Source: an uncultured Verrucomicrobiota bacterium (lineage in GTDB: Bacteria; Verrucomicrobiota; Verrucomicrobiia; Limisphaerales; JADLHS01). Taken from it: a stretch of 9,086 bases of DNA. Shown piece after piece: positions 1-6,304 of the stretch. Position numbers and translations under genes: made by a program. Location of the stretch: positions 1 to 9,086 of the forward strand of contig CALAYC010000169.1 in the NCBI GenBank assembly GCA_937894935.1, given 5' to 3'. The first letter of the stretch is position 1, and every line of letters starts with the position of its first letter. The notes below the pieces were generated by a model. That model had not been told where the DNA came from. It was given only the letters and a program-made list of their open reading frames with translations, and did no database searches.

Positions 1-63
1 TTGCGCGCCGTCAAAGGCGGCCAGGGCTGCTGCCCTGCCCCGCCGCAGAAAAGCAAAGGCTAA
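1..63 (+). CDS. C-terminal end of an upstream gene, probably the RND efflux adaptor (CzcB/CusB-like)
   Basis: Frame 1 is open from the window edge and ends at TAA 61-63, giving a 20-residue tail (LRAVKGGQGCCPAPPQKSKG). Only 2 bases separate this stop from the ATG of the CzcA-type pump gene. Such tight spacing is usual for the membrane-fusion (adaptor) gene that precedes czcA. The tail itself is too short to assign to a family; its adjacent cysteine pair would fit a metal-handling protein but proves nothing. The assignment rests on position and is an inference. The other two forward frames are also open here, so the reading frame choice depends on the well-placed stop. Confidence 0.45.
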   Translation: MRAVKGGQGCCPAPPQKSKG

Positions 64-65
64 AC

Positions 66-767
66 ATGCTCGCACGCTTACTCGAATTCTCCGTGCGCCA
101 ACGAGCGTTGGTATTTTTAGCCACGTTCATTCTCGTGGGCATCGGCGTGTGGTCGGCGTTCCGGCTGCCGATTGATGCCGTGCCGGACATCACCAATGTC
201 CAGGTGCAGATCAACACGCAAGTGCCCGCGCTCGCTCCGGAGGAAATTGAAAAGCTCGTCACATTTCCCATCGAAACGGAGATGGGCGGCATTGCGGGCT
301 TGACGGAATTGCGCTCGCTGTCGCGCTTCGGTTTGTCGCAAGTCACGCTCGTGTTCGAGGACGGCACGGACATTTATCGCGCCCGCCAATTGGTCAGCGA
401 ACGACTCCAAAATGCGCTCGATGAATTGCCGCCCGGCGTCACGCCCAAACTCGCGCCCATCAGCACCGGCCTTGGTGAGATTTTTTACTACGTGGTGGAT
501 TACGAAACGAATGCACCCAAACCCCTCACCCCTTCCCTCTCCCCATCGGATGGGGAGAGGGTGGCCGTTAGGCCGGGCAAACCGCGAGCGCCACAATTCC
601 CGCCACGCGCGAAGCTCAGCTCATGGAACTCACGCAAATCCACGAGTTCCTCATCAAACCACGATTGCGCGCCACTCCCGGCGTGGCCGAGGTCAACACC
701 AGCGGCGGTTACGAGAAACAATTTGTCGTTCAACCCGACCCGCAAAAACTCCGTAGTGTCGGCCTGA
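66..767 (+). CDS. N-terminal fragment of the CzcA-type pump, with an out-of-frame tail
   Basis: The first 152 residues (to 521) are typical CzcA. MLARLLEFSVRQRALV starts the family's N-terminal amphipathic stretch, a first TM segment follows at about residues 14-31, and then comes the start of porter domain PN1 with PDITNVQVQI and FPIETEMGG. From 522 the frame reads through the hairpin repeat (PLTPSLSPSDGERVAVRPG) and continues about 60 residues in a low-complexity, Ser/Pro/Arg-rich shadow of the real frame before TGA 765-767. The start is chosen because it matches the family and has AAAGG (55-59) 6 bases upstream. Translated alone it would give one TM helix and an incomplete porter domain, which could not pump. 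Confidence 0.6.
   Translation: MLARLLEFSVRQRALVFLATFILVGIGVWSAFRLPIDAVPDITNVQVQINTQVPALAPEEIEKLVTFPIETEMGGIAGLTELRSLSRFGLSQVTLVFEDGTDIYRARQLVSERLQNALDELPPGVTPKLAPISTGLGEIFYYVVDYETNAPKPLTPSLSPSDGERVAVRPGKPRAPQFPPRAKLSSWNSRKSTSSSSNHDCAPLPAWPRSTPAAVTRNNLSFNPTRKNSVVSA
522..577 (+). repeat. Hairpin-forming interspersed repeat, copy 1, inside czcA
   Basis: A 56-base element starting CCCCTCACCCC. It contains an 11-bp perfect stem (535-545 with 551-561, arms CCCTCTCCCCA / TGGGGAGAGGG, loop TCGGA) and a small second stem GGCC-gtta-GGCC (563-574). A copy in the opposite orientation lies at 6305-6367; over the 56 bases the two differ at five positions. A 6-base direct repeat CAAACC flanks it (518-523 and 578-583), which could be a target duplication or chance. 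The element has no coding capacity for a transposase, so it resembles REP/MITE-like or Rickettsia-palindrome-like elements that are moved by something else. It sits between residue 152 of the pump and the conserved ATREAQLMEL segment. Confidence 0.85.
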
Positions 768-3343
768 CGTTTAGCGAAGTCGCTGCAGTCATCGCGGAGA
801 ATCTCGAGAACGCCGGCGGCAGCGTGATTCAAGTCGGCGGCGAATCGGTGGCCATTCGCACCGCGGGCCGTGTGCAGACCATTGAAGAAATTGCCAATCT
901 CCCGCTCAAGTTCGGTTCGGGCGTCGCACCCATTCTCGTGCGTGATGTCGCGAAAGTCGAAATCGGCAGCGGCGTCCGCACCGGCACCGCCACCTATAAC
1001 GGCGAAGAAGCCGTGCTCGGCACCGCTCTCATGCTCGCGGGCGAAAACAGTCGCATCGTCGCCCGCGCCGTCGCGGAACGTCTCAAGGAAATTCAAACCA
1101 AACTGCCGCCCGGCGTGGTCATCATCCCGGTCTATGATCGCACCGAACTCGTGGACGCCACGATTTGGACCGTGGAAAAAAATCTCTTTGAAGGCGCGGT
1201 GCTCGTGGTGGTGATTTTGTTTCTACTGCTCGGCAATTGGCGCGCGGCACTCATCGTCGCGTTGGCCATTCCGCTGTCTATGCTCTTCGCGGTCACCGGC
1301 ATGGTGCAAAGTCGCGTCAGCGGAAATCTGATGAGTCTGGGCGCAATTGATTTCGGCCTCATCGTGGACGGTTCGGTCGTGATGGTGGAAAACATCATCC
1401 GCCATCTCACGGACCGCCAACGCGCGCTGGGTCGCCGGCTCACGCTTTCCGAACGCACGACCGAAGTCCTCTCGAGCGCCAAGGAAGTGGTGAACCCAAT
1501 GTTCTTCGGCGTGCTCATCATCACGGTCGTCTATGTGCCGATCCTCGCACTGAGTGGCATCGAAGGGAAAATGTTTCGACCGATGGCGATCACCGTGATT
1601 TTCGCGCTGGTGGGTTCATTGGTCATCGCGCTGACGCTCATGCCGGCACTGTGCGTCACGTGGTTGGGGCGCAAAGAGAGTGCGCGGCCTGAAAAAACTT
1701 CTGCATCGGCCGCAACTCACAGTGCGGAAGATGACACCTGGTTCATGCGCGCCGCGAAAGCCGTTTATCGTCCCGTGCTCAGGTTCGCCCTGCGGTTTCG
1801 GTTGATTGTGCTCGGAATCGCTGTGGGTTTATTCGCGCTGGCCATTGTGACTTATCAACGGCTCGGCGCGGAATTTGTCCCGCAACTCGACGAAGGTTCA
1901 TTCGCGACGCATTTCATTCGCGTCACGAGCATCGGCATTGACGAAAGCATCGCGATGCAGAAACGCGGCGAGAAGCTCCTGCTCGAGAAATTTCCCGAAG
2001 TCCGTTACACGTTCTCCCGCCTCGGCACCGCGGAAATCGCCACTGATCCGATGGGCGTAAACGTCGCCGACACCTACATGATGCTCAAACCGCGCCGCGA
2101 ATGGCGCAAAGTGAACGGACACACCATCACCAAGGACGAGTTGGCCAACTTGATGACCATTGAACTTGGCAAGCACGTCCCCGGCGAAGCGCACCTGTTC
2201 AGCCAGCCCATCGAAATGCGCTTCAACGAAATCCTCGAAGGCACGCGCGCCGATCTCGCGGTGAAAATCATCGGCGAGGATTTCGCCGTGATGCAGGAGT
2301 TGGGCATGAAGGCGAAGGCGATTCTCGAGAAAGTTCCCGGTGCAGCGGATGTGCAATTCGACGCGCTCGGCAAAACGCCCTTGCTCGAAATCATTCCGCG
2401 CCGCGACGTGATGAGCCGTTACAATTTGCACGCCGCCGAAATCAACGCCGTCGTGCAACACGCCTTGGCTGGCGAAACCCTCGGCACGATCATCGAAGGC
2501 AATCGCCGTTCCCCCGTCACTGTGCGCCTCGCCGAAAGCGAGCGCCATCGTCTGGACGAATTGAAGCGCCTCCCCGTGCGCGTGGGCGAGGGCGGTTTGT
2601 TGCCGTTGGAAAGCGTGGCGGAATTGCGCATGGGCGAAACCGTCGCCGCCATCACCCGAGAATACGGCCAACGTCGCGCTGCCGTCCTTGTAAATCTGCG
2701 CGGCCGCGACATCGAGAGCTTTGTACGCGAGGCGCAACAGCAGCTCGACGCCGGTTTGGAACTTCCACCCGGTTATGCCCTCGAATTTGGCGGCCAGTTC
2801 AAAAACCTCATCGCCGCCAAGCAGCGTCTCACGGTCGTCGTGCCCGTGGCGCTGGCGCTGATTCTCACGTTGATCTGGTTTACGTTCCGTAGCATGCGCC
2901 AAACGTTGCTCATCAGTCTCTGCGTGCCGTTGGCCGTGACCGGCGGCGTGTTCGCGCTCTATTTGCGCGACCTGCCCTTCAGCATCAGTGCGGCGGTGGG
3001 GTTCATCGCGTTGAGCGGCATCGCGGTGCTGAACGGATTGATGATCGTCACGTTCTTCAATCAATTGCGCGAACGCGGCGCGGATTTGCGCACCGCCGTC
3101 TGGGACGGTTCACTGCTGCGCCTGCGTCCCAAATTGATGACGGCGCTCGTCGCCTCGCTCGGGTTTGTTCCGATGGCGCTCGCCACCGGCGCCGGCGCGG
3201 AAGTGCAACGCCCGCTCGCTACCGTCGTGATCGGCGGCATCATTTCCTCCACTTTCCTGACGCTCGTTCTGCTTCCAACGCTTTACGAGTGGATCGAATC
3301 CAAACGCGCCCCGGTTAAAACCGAAGGCTCCGAACCATCATGA
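623..3343 (+). CDS. C-terminal fragment of the CzcA-type pump (TM2-TM12 and most porter domains)
   Basis: This frame is homologous to CzcA from the residues just upstream of its first ATG (codons from 578 read QTASATIPATREAQL before MEL) to the end. This shows that the ATG at 623 is internal, not an ancestral start. It holds GVAEVNTSGGYEKQF, the first membrane block with DFGLIVDGSVVMVEN (from 1349), the second large periplasmic porter region (about 1870-2800) and the second membrane block to about 3290. No Shine-Dalgarno-like sequence precedes 623. If translated alone, the 906-residue product lacks TM1 and most of PN1, so function is doubtful. Its last codons overlap the next gene by ATGA (3340-3343). 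Confidence 0.7.
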   Translation: MELTQIHEFLIKPRLRATPGVAEVNTSGGYEKQFVVQPDPQKLRSVGLTFSEVAAVIAENLENAGGSVIQVGGESVAIRTAGRVQTIEEIANLPLKFGSGVAPILVRDVAKVEIGSGVRTGTATYNGEEAVLGTALMLAGENSRIVARAVAERLKEIQTKLPPGVVIIPVYDRTELVDATIWTVEKNLFEGAVLVVVILFLLLGNWRAALIVALAIPLSMLFAVTGMVQSRVSGNLMSLGAIDFGLIVDGSVVMVENIIRHLTDRQRALGRRLTLSERTTEVLSSAKEVVNPMFFGVLIITVVYVPILALSGIEGKMFRPMAITVIFALVGSLVIALTLMPALCVTWLGRKESARPEKTSASAATHSAEDDTWFMRAAKAVYRPVLRFALRFRLIVLGIAVGLFALAIVTYQRLGAEFVPQLDEGSFATHFIRVTSIGIDESIAMQKRGEKLLLEKFPEVRYTFSRLGTAEIATDPMGVNVADTYMMLKPRREWRKVNGHTITKDELANLMTIELGKHVPGEAHLFSQPIEMRFNEILEGTRADLAVKIIGEDFAVMQELGMKAKAILEKVPGAADVQFDALGKTPLLEIIPRRDVMSRYNLHAAEINAVVQHALAGETLGTIIEGNRRSPVTVRLAESERHRLDELKRLPVRVGEGGLLPLESVAELRMGETVAAITREYGQRRAAVLVNLRGRDIESFVREAQQQLDAGLELPPGYALEFGGQFKNLIAAKQRLTVVVPVALALILTLIWFTFRSMRQTLLISLCVPLAVTGGVFALYLRDLPFSISAAVGFIALSGIAVLNGLMIVTFFNQLRERGADLRTAVWDGSLLRLRPKLMTALVASLGFVPMALATGAGAEVQRPLATVVIGGIISSTFLTLVLLPTLYEWIESKRAPVKTEGSEPS

Positions 3344-3804
3344 AAAATCAAATCGCCCTTGCCATGAACGCACTCAAATTACTGACCCTCGCCTGTCTGA
3401 TCAGCATTGGAACGCTCACCCTCCACGCCGATCAGAAACAACTCGCCGGACCGAAAGGCGGACGCTTGCTCGCCAAAACCAATCCGCACGCGGAATTCCT
3501 TGTCGCGAACGACCGCACTATCTCCATTAACTTTTACTCCGAAGATCTCAAACCAATTGCGGCCACGACCCAAGAAGTCACCGTCATCGCCGACACCAAA
3601 GACGGAAAGAAAACGATTGAGTTCGAGAAAAAGGGCGACGCGCTCGTGAGCAAAACCAAACTGCCCGACGGCGAAGGTTACAATCTCATCGTGCAACTCA
3701 AGCAAAGTCCCGACGCGAAACCAACGAACTTCCGATTCAAGTTCCAGACCTACAAATGCGGCGAGTGCCAGCGTTCTGAGTACGCGTGCATTTGTGGGCA
3801 CTGA
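3340..3804 (+). CDS. Small secreted protein with Cys/His-rich C-terminus, metal-efflux operon member
   Basis: A 154-residue protein of no named family that I can place. The start overlaps the czcA stop as ATGA, indicating translational coupling; GAAGG lies at 3323-3327. An alternative start at 3364 (residue 9) would also leave a signal peptide. Seen: a hydrophobic export signal (about residues 10-28) with likely cleavage after LHA, a GPKGGRLL stretch, then a beta-rich soluble region. The C-terminal cluster C140-x2-C143-x6-C150-x-C152-x-H154 ends exactly at the last residue and looks able to bind a metal ion. Inference: a periplasmic metal-binding accessory of the Czc pump. A lipoprotein is unlikely because no lipobox cysteine follows the signal. 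Confidence 0.85.
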   Translation: MKNQIALAMNALKLLTLACLISIGTLTLHADQKQLAGPKGGRLLAKTNPHAEFLVANDRTISINFYSEDLKPIAATTQEVTVIADTKDGKKTIEFEKKGDALVSKTKLPDGEGYNLIVQLKQSPDAKPTNFRFKFQTYKCGECQRSEYACICGH

Positions 3805-3839
3805 ATCTAAAGTCGTCGGGGCGATTCTTACGAGAAAAG

Positions 3840-4361
3840 TCAGCGCTGCATCCGCGCTGCTGATCCCTGCGCGCCGTGTTTGCTGGCGATGACGGGTAGC
3901 TTGGCAGAGATGACGCGACTCGGCTGCTTTTGACAGGTCGGACAGATGCCGAAGAATTGCAACTCGTGATAAAGCTGCGCGTAACCGTGCGCCGCGGCGA
4001 CGTCGTGCTCCATGTGTTCACAATGAGATTCCGCCGGCAGCTCCGTAATCGCGCCGCACTGCCGACAAATCAAGAAGTGATTGTTCTCGCCGGGAATGTT
4101 CAACACGAAGAAGCTCACCTTGTCCGGCAACCCGACCTGGCGCAGCACCTCCACCTCGCGCAACAGCATCAGCGTCCGATACGCCGTGGTCGCGTTACAC
4201 ACGTCCCGCATTTCTTCCGCCTGCATCAACGTGCTCAAACTCACCGGCACGCGCTGCGTCGCCAGATACGCGAGAATTTTTTCCCGCACCGGCGTAAGGC
4301 GCATCTGCAATCGCCGACAGGCCGCCAGCGCCCAGGCCAATCGTTGGGCGGCATCTTTCAT
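3840..4361 (-). CDS. Fur/Zur-family metal-responsive transcriptional regulator
   Basis: A 173-residue Fur-family repressor, which binds DNA as a dimer when loaded with a metal ion. The winged helix spans about residues 21-75 (RLTPVREKILAYL, then NATTAYRTLMLL as recognition helix region). The dimerisation/metal domain holds NNHFLICRQCG with C99-x2-C102, several histidines (H95, H113, H116, H119, H125, H132) and C140-x2-C143, the pair of CxxC motifs of the structural zinc site. The start at 4361 is chosen because upstream residues of the longer open frame are not Fur-like and because its ATGA overlaps the stop of the anchor-M gene, so the two are coupled. About 28 basic residues after the last CxxC exceed the usual family end. 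Sequence alone cannot separate Zur from Fur or PerR; zinc is favoured by the neighbours. Confidence 0.88.
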   Translation of the reverse strand: MKDAAQRLAWALAACRRLQMRLTPVREKILAYLATQRVPVSLSTLMQAEEMRDVCNATTAYRTLMLLREVEVLRQVGLPDKVSFFVLNIPGENNHFLICRQCGAITELPAESHCEHMEHDVAAAHGYAQLYHELQFFGICPTCQKQPSRVISAKLPVIASKHGAQGSAARMQR

Positions 4362-5410
4362 GGATAATTCAGCCGCGCGCGGAATTGGAAAAGCCGATTC
4401 GCCTCCGCCGCAGCGGGAAGAAAATCGCGCACGGTCACAGTTTCCGTTTCGCCGTGATCCACCGTGCTGACGACATTCGTCAGCGTCGTCCATTCGCCCG
4501 CGAGCAACGCATCGCGCACCGACGGCAGATAATCAATATCCGTCGCGACTTTGACTCGCGTGAACGTCAATGCGCCGTAAGTTTCGTCCGCATCCATTAC
4601 GAAGGAAAACGTCGGCAATCCTGCAGTTGAATTTTGATGCGGATTGAGTCCCAAGGCGTATTCGAGCGCGTTTGGAATGCCGTCGCCATCCGGATCAACA
4701 GCTGGACCATTCGTGCTGCTGGCGGTGGCGGGCGGCCAGTTCGTCGCAATCCAATTTTCCCACGGGCGCAACGGCAGAATCTGAAACGACCACGCGACAT
4801 CGCGTCCCAAGGTGTTGGTCGTCTGACCGAGGAACGTTCCGTTCGCGCGAAACGTCACGCGATAAAGCCCATTCGTGCTGAAAGCCCAATTGTTGTGTTC
4901 GTGACTGCCGACAAAGACATTCGCTTGATTGTGCTGGGGCGAAACGACGCCATTGGTCGCGATCATTTTCACCGTCGGGGGTTGACCCGCGCCGCTGACC
5001 GACCAAACGAAAAAATTGCCCGGTCCTTCCACGGAAACGAGTTCGAGTGCCATGGGATTCTCAAACACGCCGCCCGGAATATCCTCCGCGGAGATGCCGA
5101 GGAACGGCAGCGAGACGTTCTGTTGCTGCGGCAGAATCCAGATCGGCGCGCCCGCCGGACCGAGGAACGCGAAGTTGGGATTGGCGGGAATCGCCAGTTG
5201 CGCGTTGGGATTCGCCACGATGTACGCCTGCGTGTTGGTGACGCGCTGCCCAGGATCGTAACCGAGAATTATGTTCAGCCGATTGCTGTCCGTTGACGCG
5301 GAATCATACTGCAACCGAAAGTCCATGTGCTGATTGGTGAGATACAGCGGTTGCGCCTCGGCAAAAAAGCCACACACCGCAATCAGGACCAGATGGAGAA
5401 TTTTTTTCAT
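4358..5410 (-). CDS. Choice-of-anchor M (TIGR03769-like) secreted protein with Verrucomicrobia-type C-terminal module
   Basis: A 350-residue exported protein. The signal peptide is residues 1-19 (MKKILHLVLIAVCGFFAEA). Residues about 21-212 match the choice-of-anchor M / actinobacterial surface-anchored repeat family: QHMDF (H28, D30), FAFLGPAGAPIWILPQ (80-95), FLGISAEDI, VEGPGNFFVW and GSHEHNNWAFSTNGLYRV (H170, H172). A linker PWENWIATNWPP leads to an acidic DPDGDGIPN motif (239-247) plus EYALGLNP and a beta-rich tail, common in Verrucomicrobia secreted proteins and possibly calcium-binding. It lacks a PEP-CTERM anchor, unlike its paralogue upstream. No ribosome site is evident before 5410; a 12-bp hairpin ends 11 bases from the ATG. 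In Actinobacteria this domain family occurs beside metal ABC transporters, which suggests a metal-related surface role here. Confidence 0.85.
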   Translation of the reverse strand: MKKILHLVLIAVCGFFAEAQPLYLTNQHMDFRLQYDSASTDSNRLNIILGYDPGQRVTNTQAYIVANPNAQLAIPANPNFAFLGPAGAPIWILPQQQNVSLPFLGISAEDIPGGVFENPMALELVSVEGPGNFFVWSVSGAGQPPTVKMIATNGVVSPQHNQANVFVGSHEHNNWAFSTNGLYRVTFRANGTFLGQTTNTLGRDVAWSFQILPLRPWENWIATNWPPATASSTNGPAVDPDGDGIPNALEYALGLNPHQNSTAGLPTFSFVMDADETYGALTFTRVKVATDIDYLPSVRDALLAGEWTTLTNVVSTVDHGETETVTVRDFLPAAAEANRLFQFRARLNYP

Positions 5411-5421
5411 CGTCAGATAAA

Positions 5422-5455
5422 GCGCGGTCGCCGGAAAGAACGACGGCGACCGCGC
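5422..5455 (-). promoter_or_regulatory. Strong intergenic hairpin between the two choice-of-anchor M genes
   Basis: A perfect 12-bp inverted repeat GCGCGGTCGCCG / CGGCGACCGCGC (5422-5433 and 5444-5455) has a 10-base loop. It begins 12 bases after the stop of the PEP-CTERM gene and ends 11 bases before the next ATG. Read on the minus strand it is followed only by TTTATCTG, not a real U tract. It is therefore more likely an mRNA-stabilising or partial-termination element setting unequal expression of the two paralogues than a full terminator. Confidence 0.65.
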
Positions 5456-5467
5456 CAGTTGGTCCGG

Positions 5468-6202
5468 TCACTTCTTTTTACGCCGGCTCGCCCACCAACC
5501 CATCATGCCTCCCAGCCCCAACAGCGCTCCCATCGTCGGCTCGGGCACGGCTTCGACGCGGAACAAATAGGAAACATCGCCGCTGCTCGTAAAACCATGA
5601 AGCGCACTCTCGCCAAATGCTTCCAACGTGATCGTGTAATCGCCCGGCGCGCTGAACGCCCAATTGAAGTGCGCGTGTCCGCCGGTGGAAAGCGTCAGCA
5701 CATCCGCGCCGGAAAATCCGTCCGCGGAATTCCAGCGCAACAACGGATCACCAAACGAATCCGTATCGTACAACGCAAAATTTCCGGGGCCGCTGACCGC
5801 CTTCAACGCGAGCGAAAGGCTGTTTCCCGTGAAGGTGCCGGGGTCAATTTCCTCCGTGCCGATTCCGAGGAACAACAAGTCCTCATCTTCGGTCGCGGGC
5901 AAAATCCACGTGCTGCTGCCCGGCGCGCCGAGAAAACTCCACTGCGCTCCGGCGGGCACGGTGGTGTGCGCCTGATGCCGCACCATCAAGCGGGCATCCG
6001 TGGCCGGAAAATATTCCACGTCACTTTCGCCATCGTGAACGTGCAGTTCCCATTCGTTGGCATCGACGTCATAAGCGAGGCCGACATCGGCGTGGCCGGT
6101 GTAAAGCGGCGTTTGCGCCTGAACCGTCAGGCCCGTGGTCAACAGCGCCGCCAGCCCGAGCTGACAGATGCGACCGGTGATCTGAGTATTTTGATTTTTC
6201 AT
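5468..6202 (-). CDS. PEP-CTERM choice-of-anchor M (TIGR03769-like) surface protein
   Basis: A 244-residue exported protein with signal peptide residues 1-29 (hydrophobic 13-26, cleavage near VQA). The body (about 34-216) is one choice-of-anchor M domain: GHADVGLAYD (H37, D39), WELHVHDGESD (H54, H56), WSFLGAPGSSTWILP, FLGIGTEEI, VSGPGNFALYD and GGHAHFNWAFSAPGDYTIT (H176, H178). The C-terminus is a textbook PEP-CTERM sorting signal: VPEP at 219-222, a hydrophobic helix at about 224-238 and basic tail RRKKK. It should therefore be processed by an exosortase encoded elsewhere. The His/Asp motifs shared with the downstream paralogue are candidate metal ligands (inference). The start at 6202 is the only one giving a full signal peptide; its ribosome site is weak. 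It probably belongs to the same transcript as the second anchor-M gene and the Fur-family gene. Confidence 0.88.
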   Translation of the reverse strand: MKNQNTQITGRICQLGLAALLTTGLTVQAQTPLYTGHADVGLAYDVDANEWELHVHDGESDVEYFPATDARLMVRHQAHTTVPAGAQWSFLGAPGSSTWILPATEDEDLLFLGIGTEEIDPGTFTGNSLSLALKAVSGPGNFALYDTDSFGDPLLRWNSADGFSGADVLTLSTGGHAHFNWAFSAPGDYTITLEAFGESALHGFTSSGDVSYLFRVEAVPEPTMGALLGLGGMMGWWASRRKKK

Positions 6203-6235
6203 GTCTCGTTTGTAACTACTGGGTTTCTGTGTGCC

Positions 6236-6253
6236 TCACGGCTCGCACCGTGA
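6236..6253. promoter_or_regulatory. Short inverted repeat upstream of the PEP-CTERM gene
   Basis: TCACGG-ctcgca-CCGTGA is a perfect 6-6-6 inverted repeat, 34 bases upstream of the start at 6202 on the minus strand. It could be an operator half-site pair or a leader hairpin. It does not match the palindrome at 7601-7615, so a shared regulator is not supported by sequence. Confidence 0.25.
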
Positions 6254-6304
6254 AATTGGTTTTTGCAGTTGGAAGTTGAATCACGCGCCGGGATCACTCG
6301 TATT

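Larger units (their letters stand above)
66..3343 (+). pseudogene. czcA: CzcA-type heavy-metal RND efflux pump, reading frame broken by a hairpin repeat
   Basis: Together two overlapping frames encode an almost complete HME-type RND pump of about 1,070 residues, the usual family length. Such inner-membrane trimers use the proton gradient to drive divalent metal ions out through a CzcB adaptor and CzcC outer-membrane channel. Seen in sequence: N-terminal TM1 and porter domain (66-521), then the rest of the porter domains and TM2-TM12 (from about 578). The TM4 proton-relay motif DFGLIVDG (starting at 1349) followed by VENI has the acidic residues of CzcA-type Zn/Co/Cd pumps, unlike CusA. The frame changes from codon positions starting at multiples of 3 to positions 1 base earlier. 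The switch is across the repeat at 522-577, and the downstream frame is closed by TAG at 569-571, so neither frame covers the whole protein. Family is confident. Whether this is a true pseudogene, a split gene or a one-base sequence error is open. Confidence 0.8.

Noticed and set aside
522..577. CRISPR repeat or IS end at the hairpin element
   Set aside because: There are only two copies 5.7 kb apart in opposite orientation, no spacer array and no transposase gene; an interspersed palindromic repeat fits better.
623..625. Programmed frameshift or re-initiation producing an intact pump
   Set aside because: No slippery run with a stimulatory structure in the right place, and no ribosome site before 623, was found. 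The hairpin belongs to a repeat family, so insertion is the simpler explanation, although ribosomal rescue cannot be excluded.
1898..3064. 388-codon open frame on the minus strand opposite czcA
   Set aside because: It is the antisense shadow of a well-conserved pump. The translation is His/Arg/Gln-rich with no domain or membrane pattern, whereas the plus strand matches CzcA throughout.
4362..4493. Longer form of the Fur-family protein starting at 4493
   Set aside because: The extra 44 residues are not Fur-like and lie entirely within the coding region of the anchor-M gene; the start at 4361 fits the family and gives an ATGA overlap.
4634..6253. Long plus-strand open frames (4634-5296 and 5327-6253) opposite the anchor-M genes
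   Set aside because: Both are Arg-rich shadows without recognisable motifs; the minus strand carries signal peptides, conserved domain motifs and a PEP-CTERM end at the same positions.
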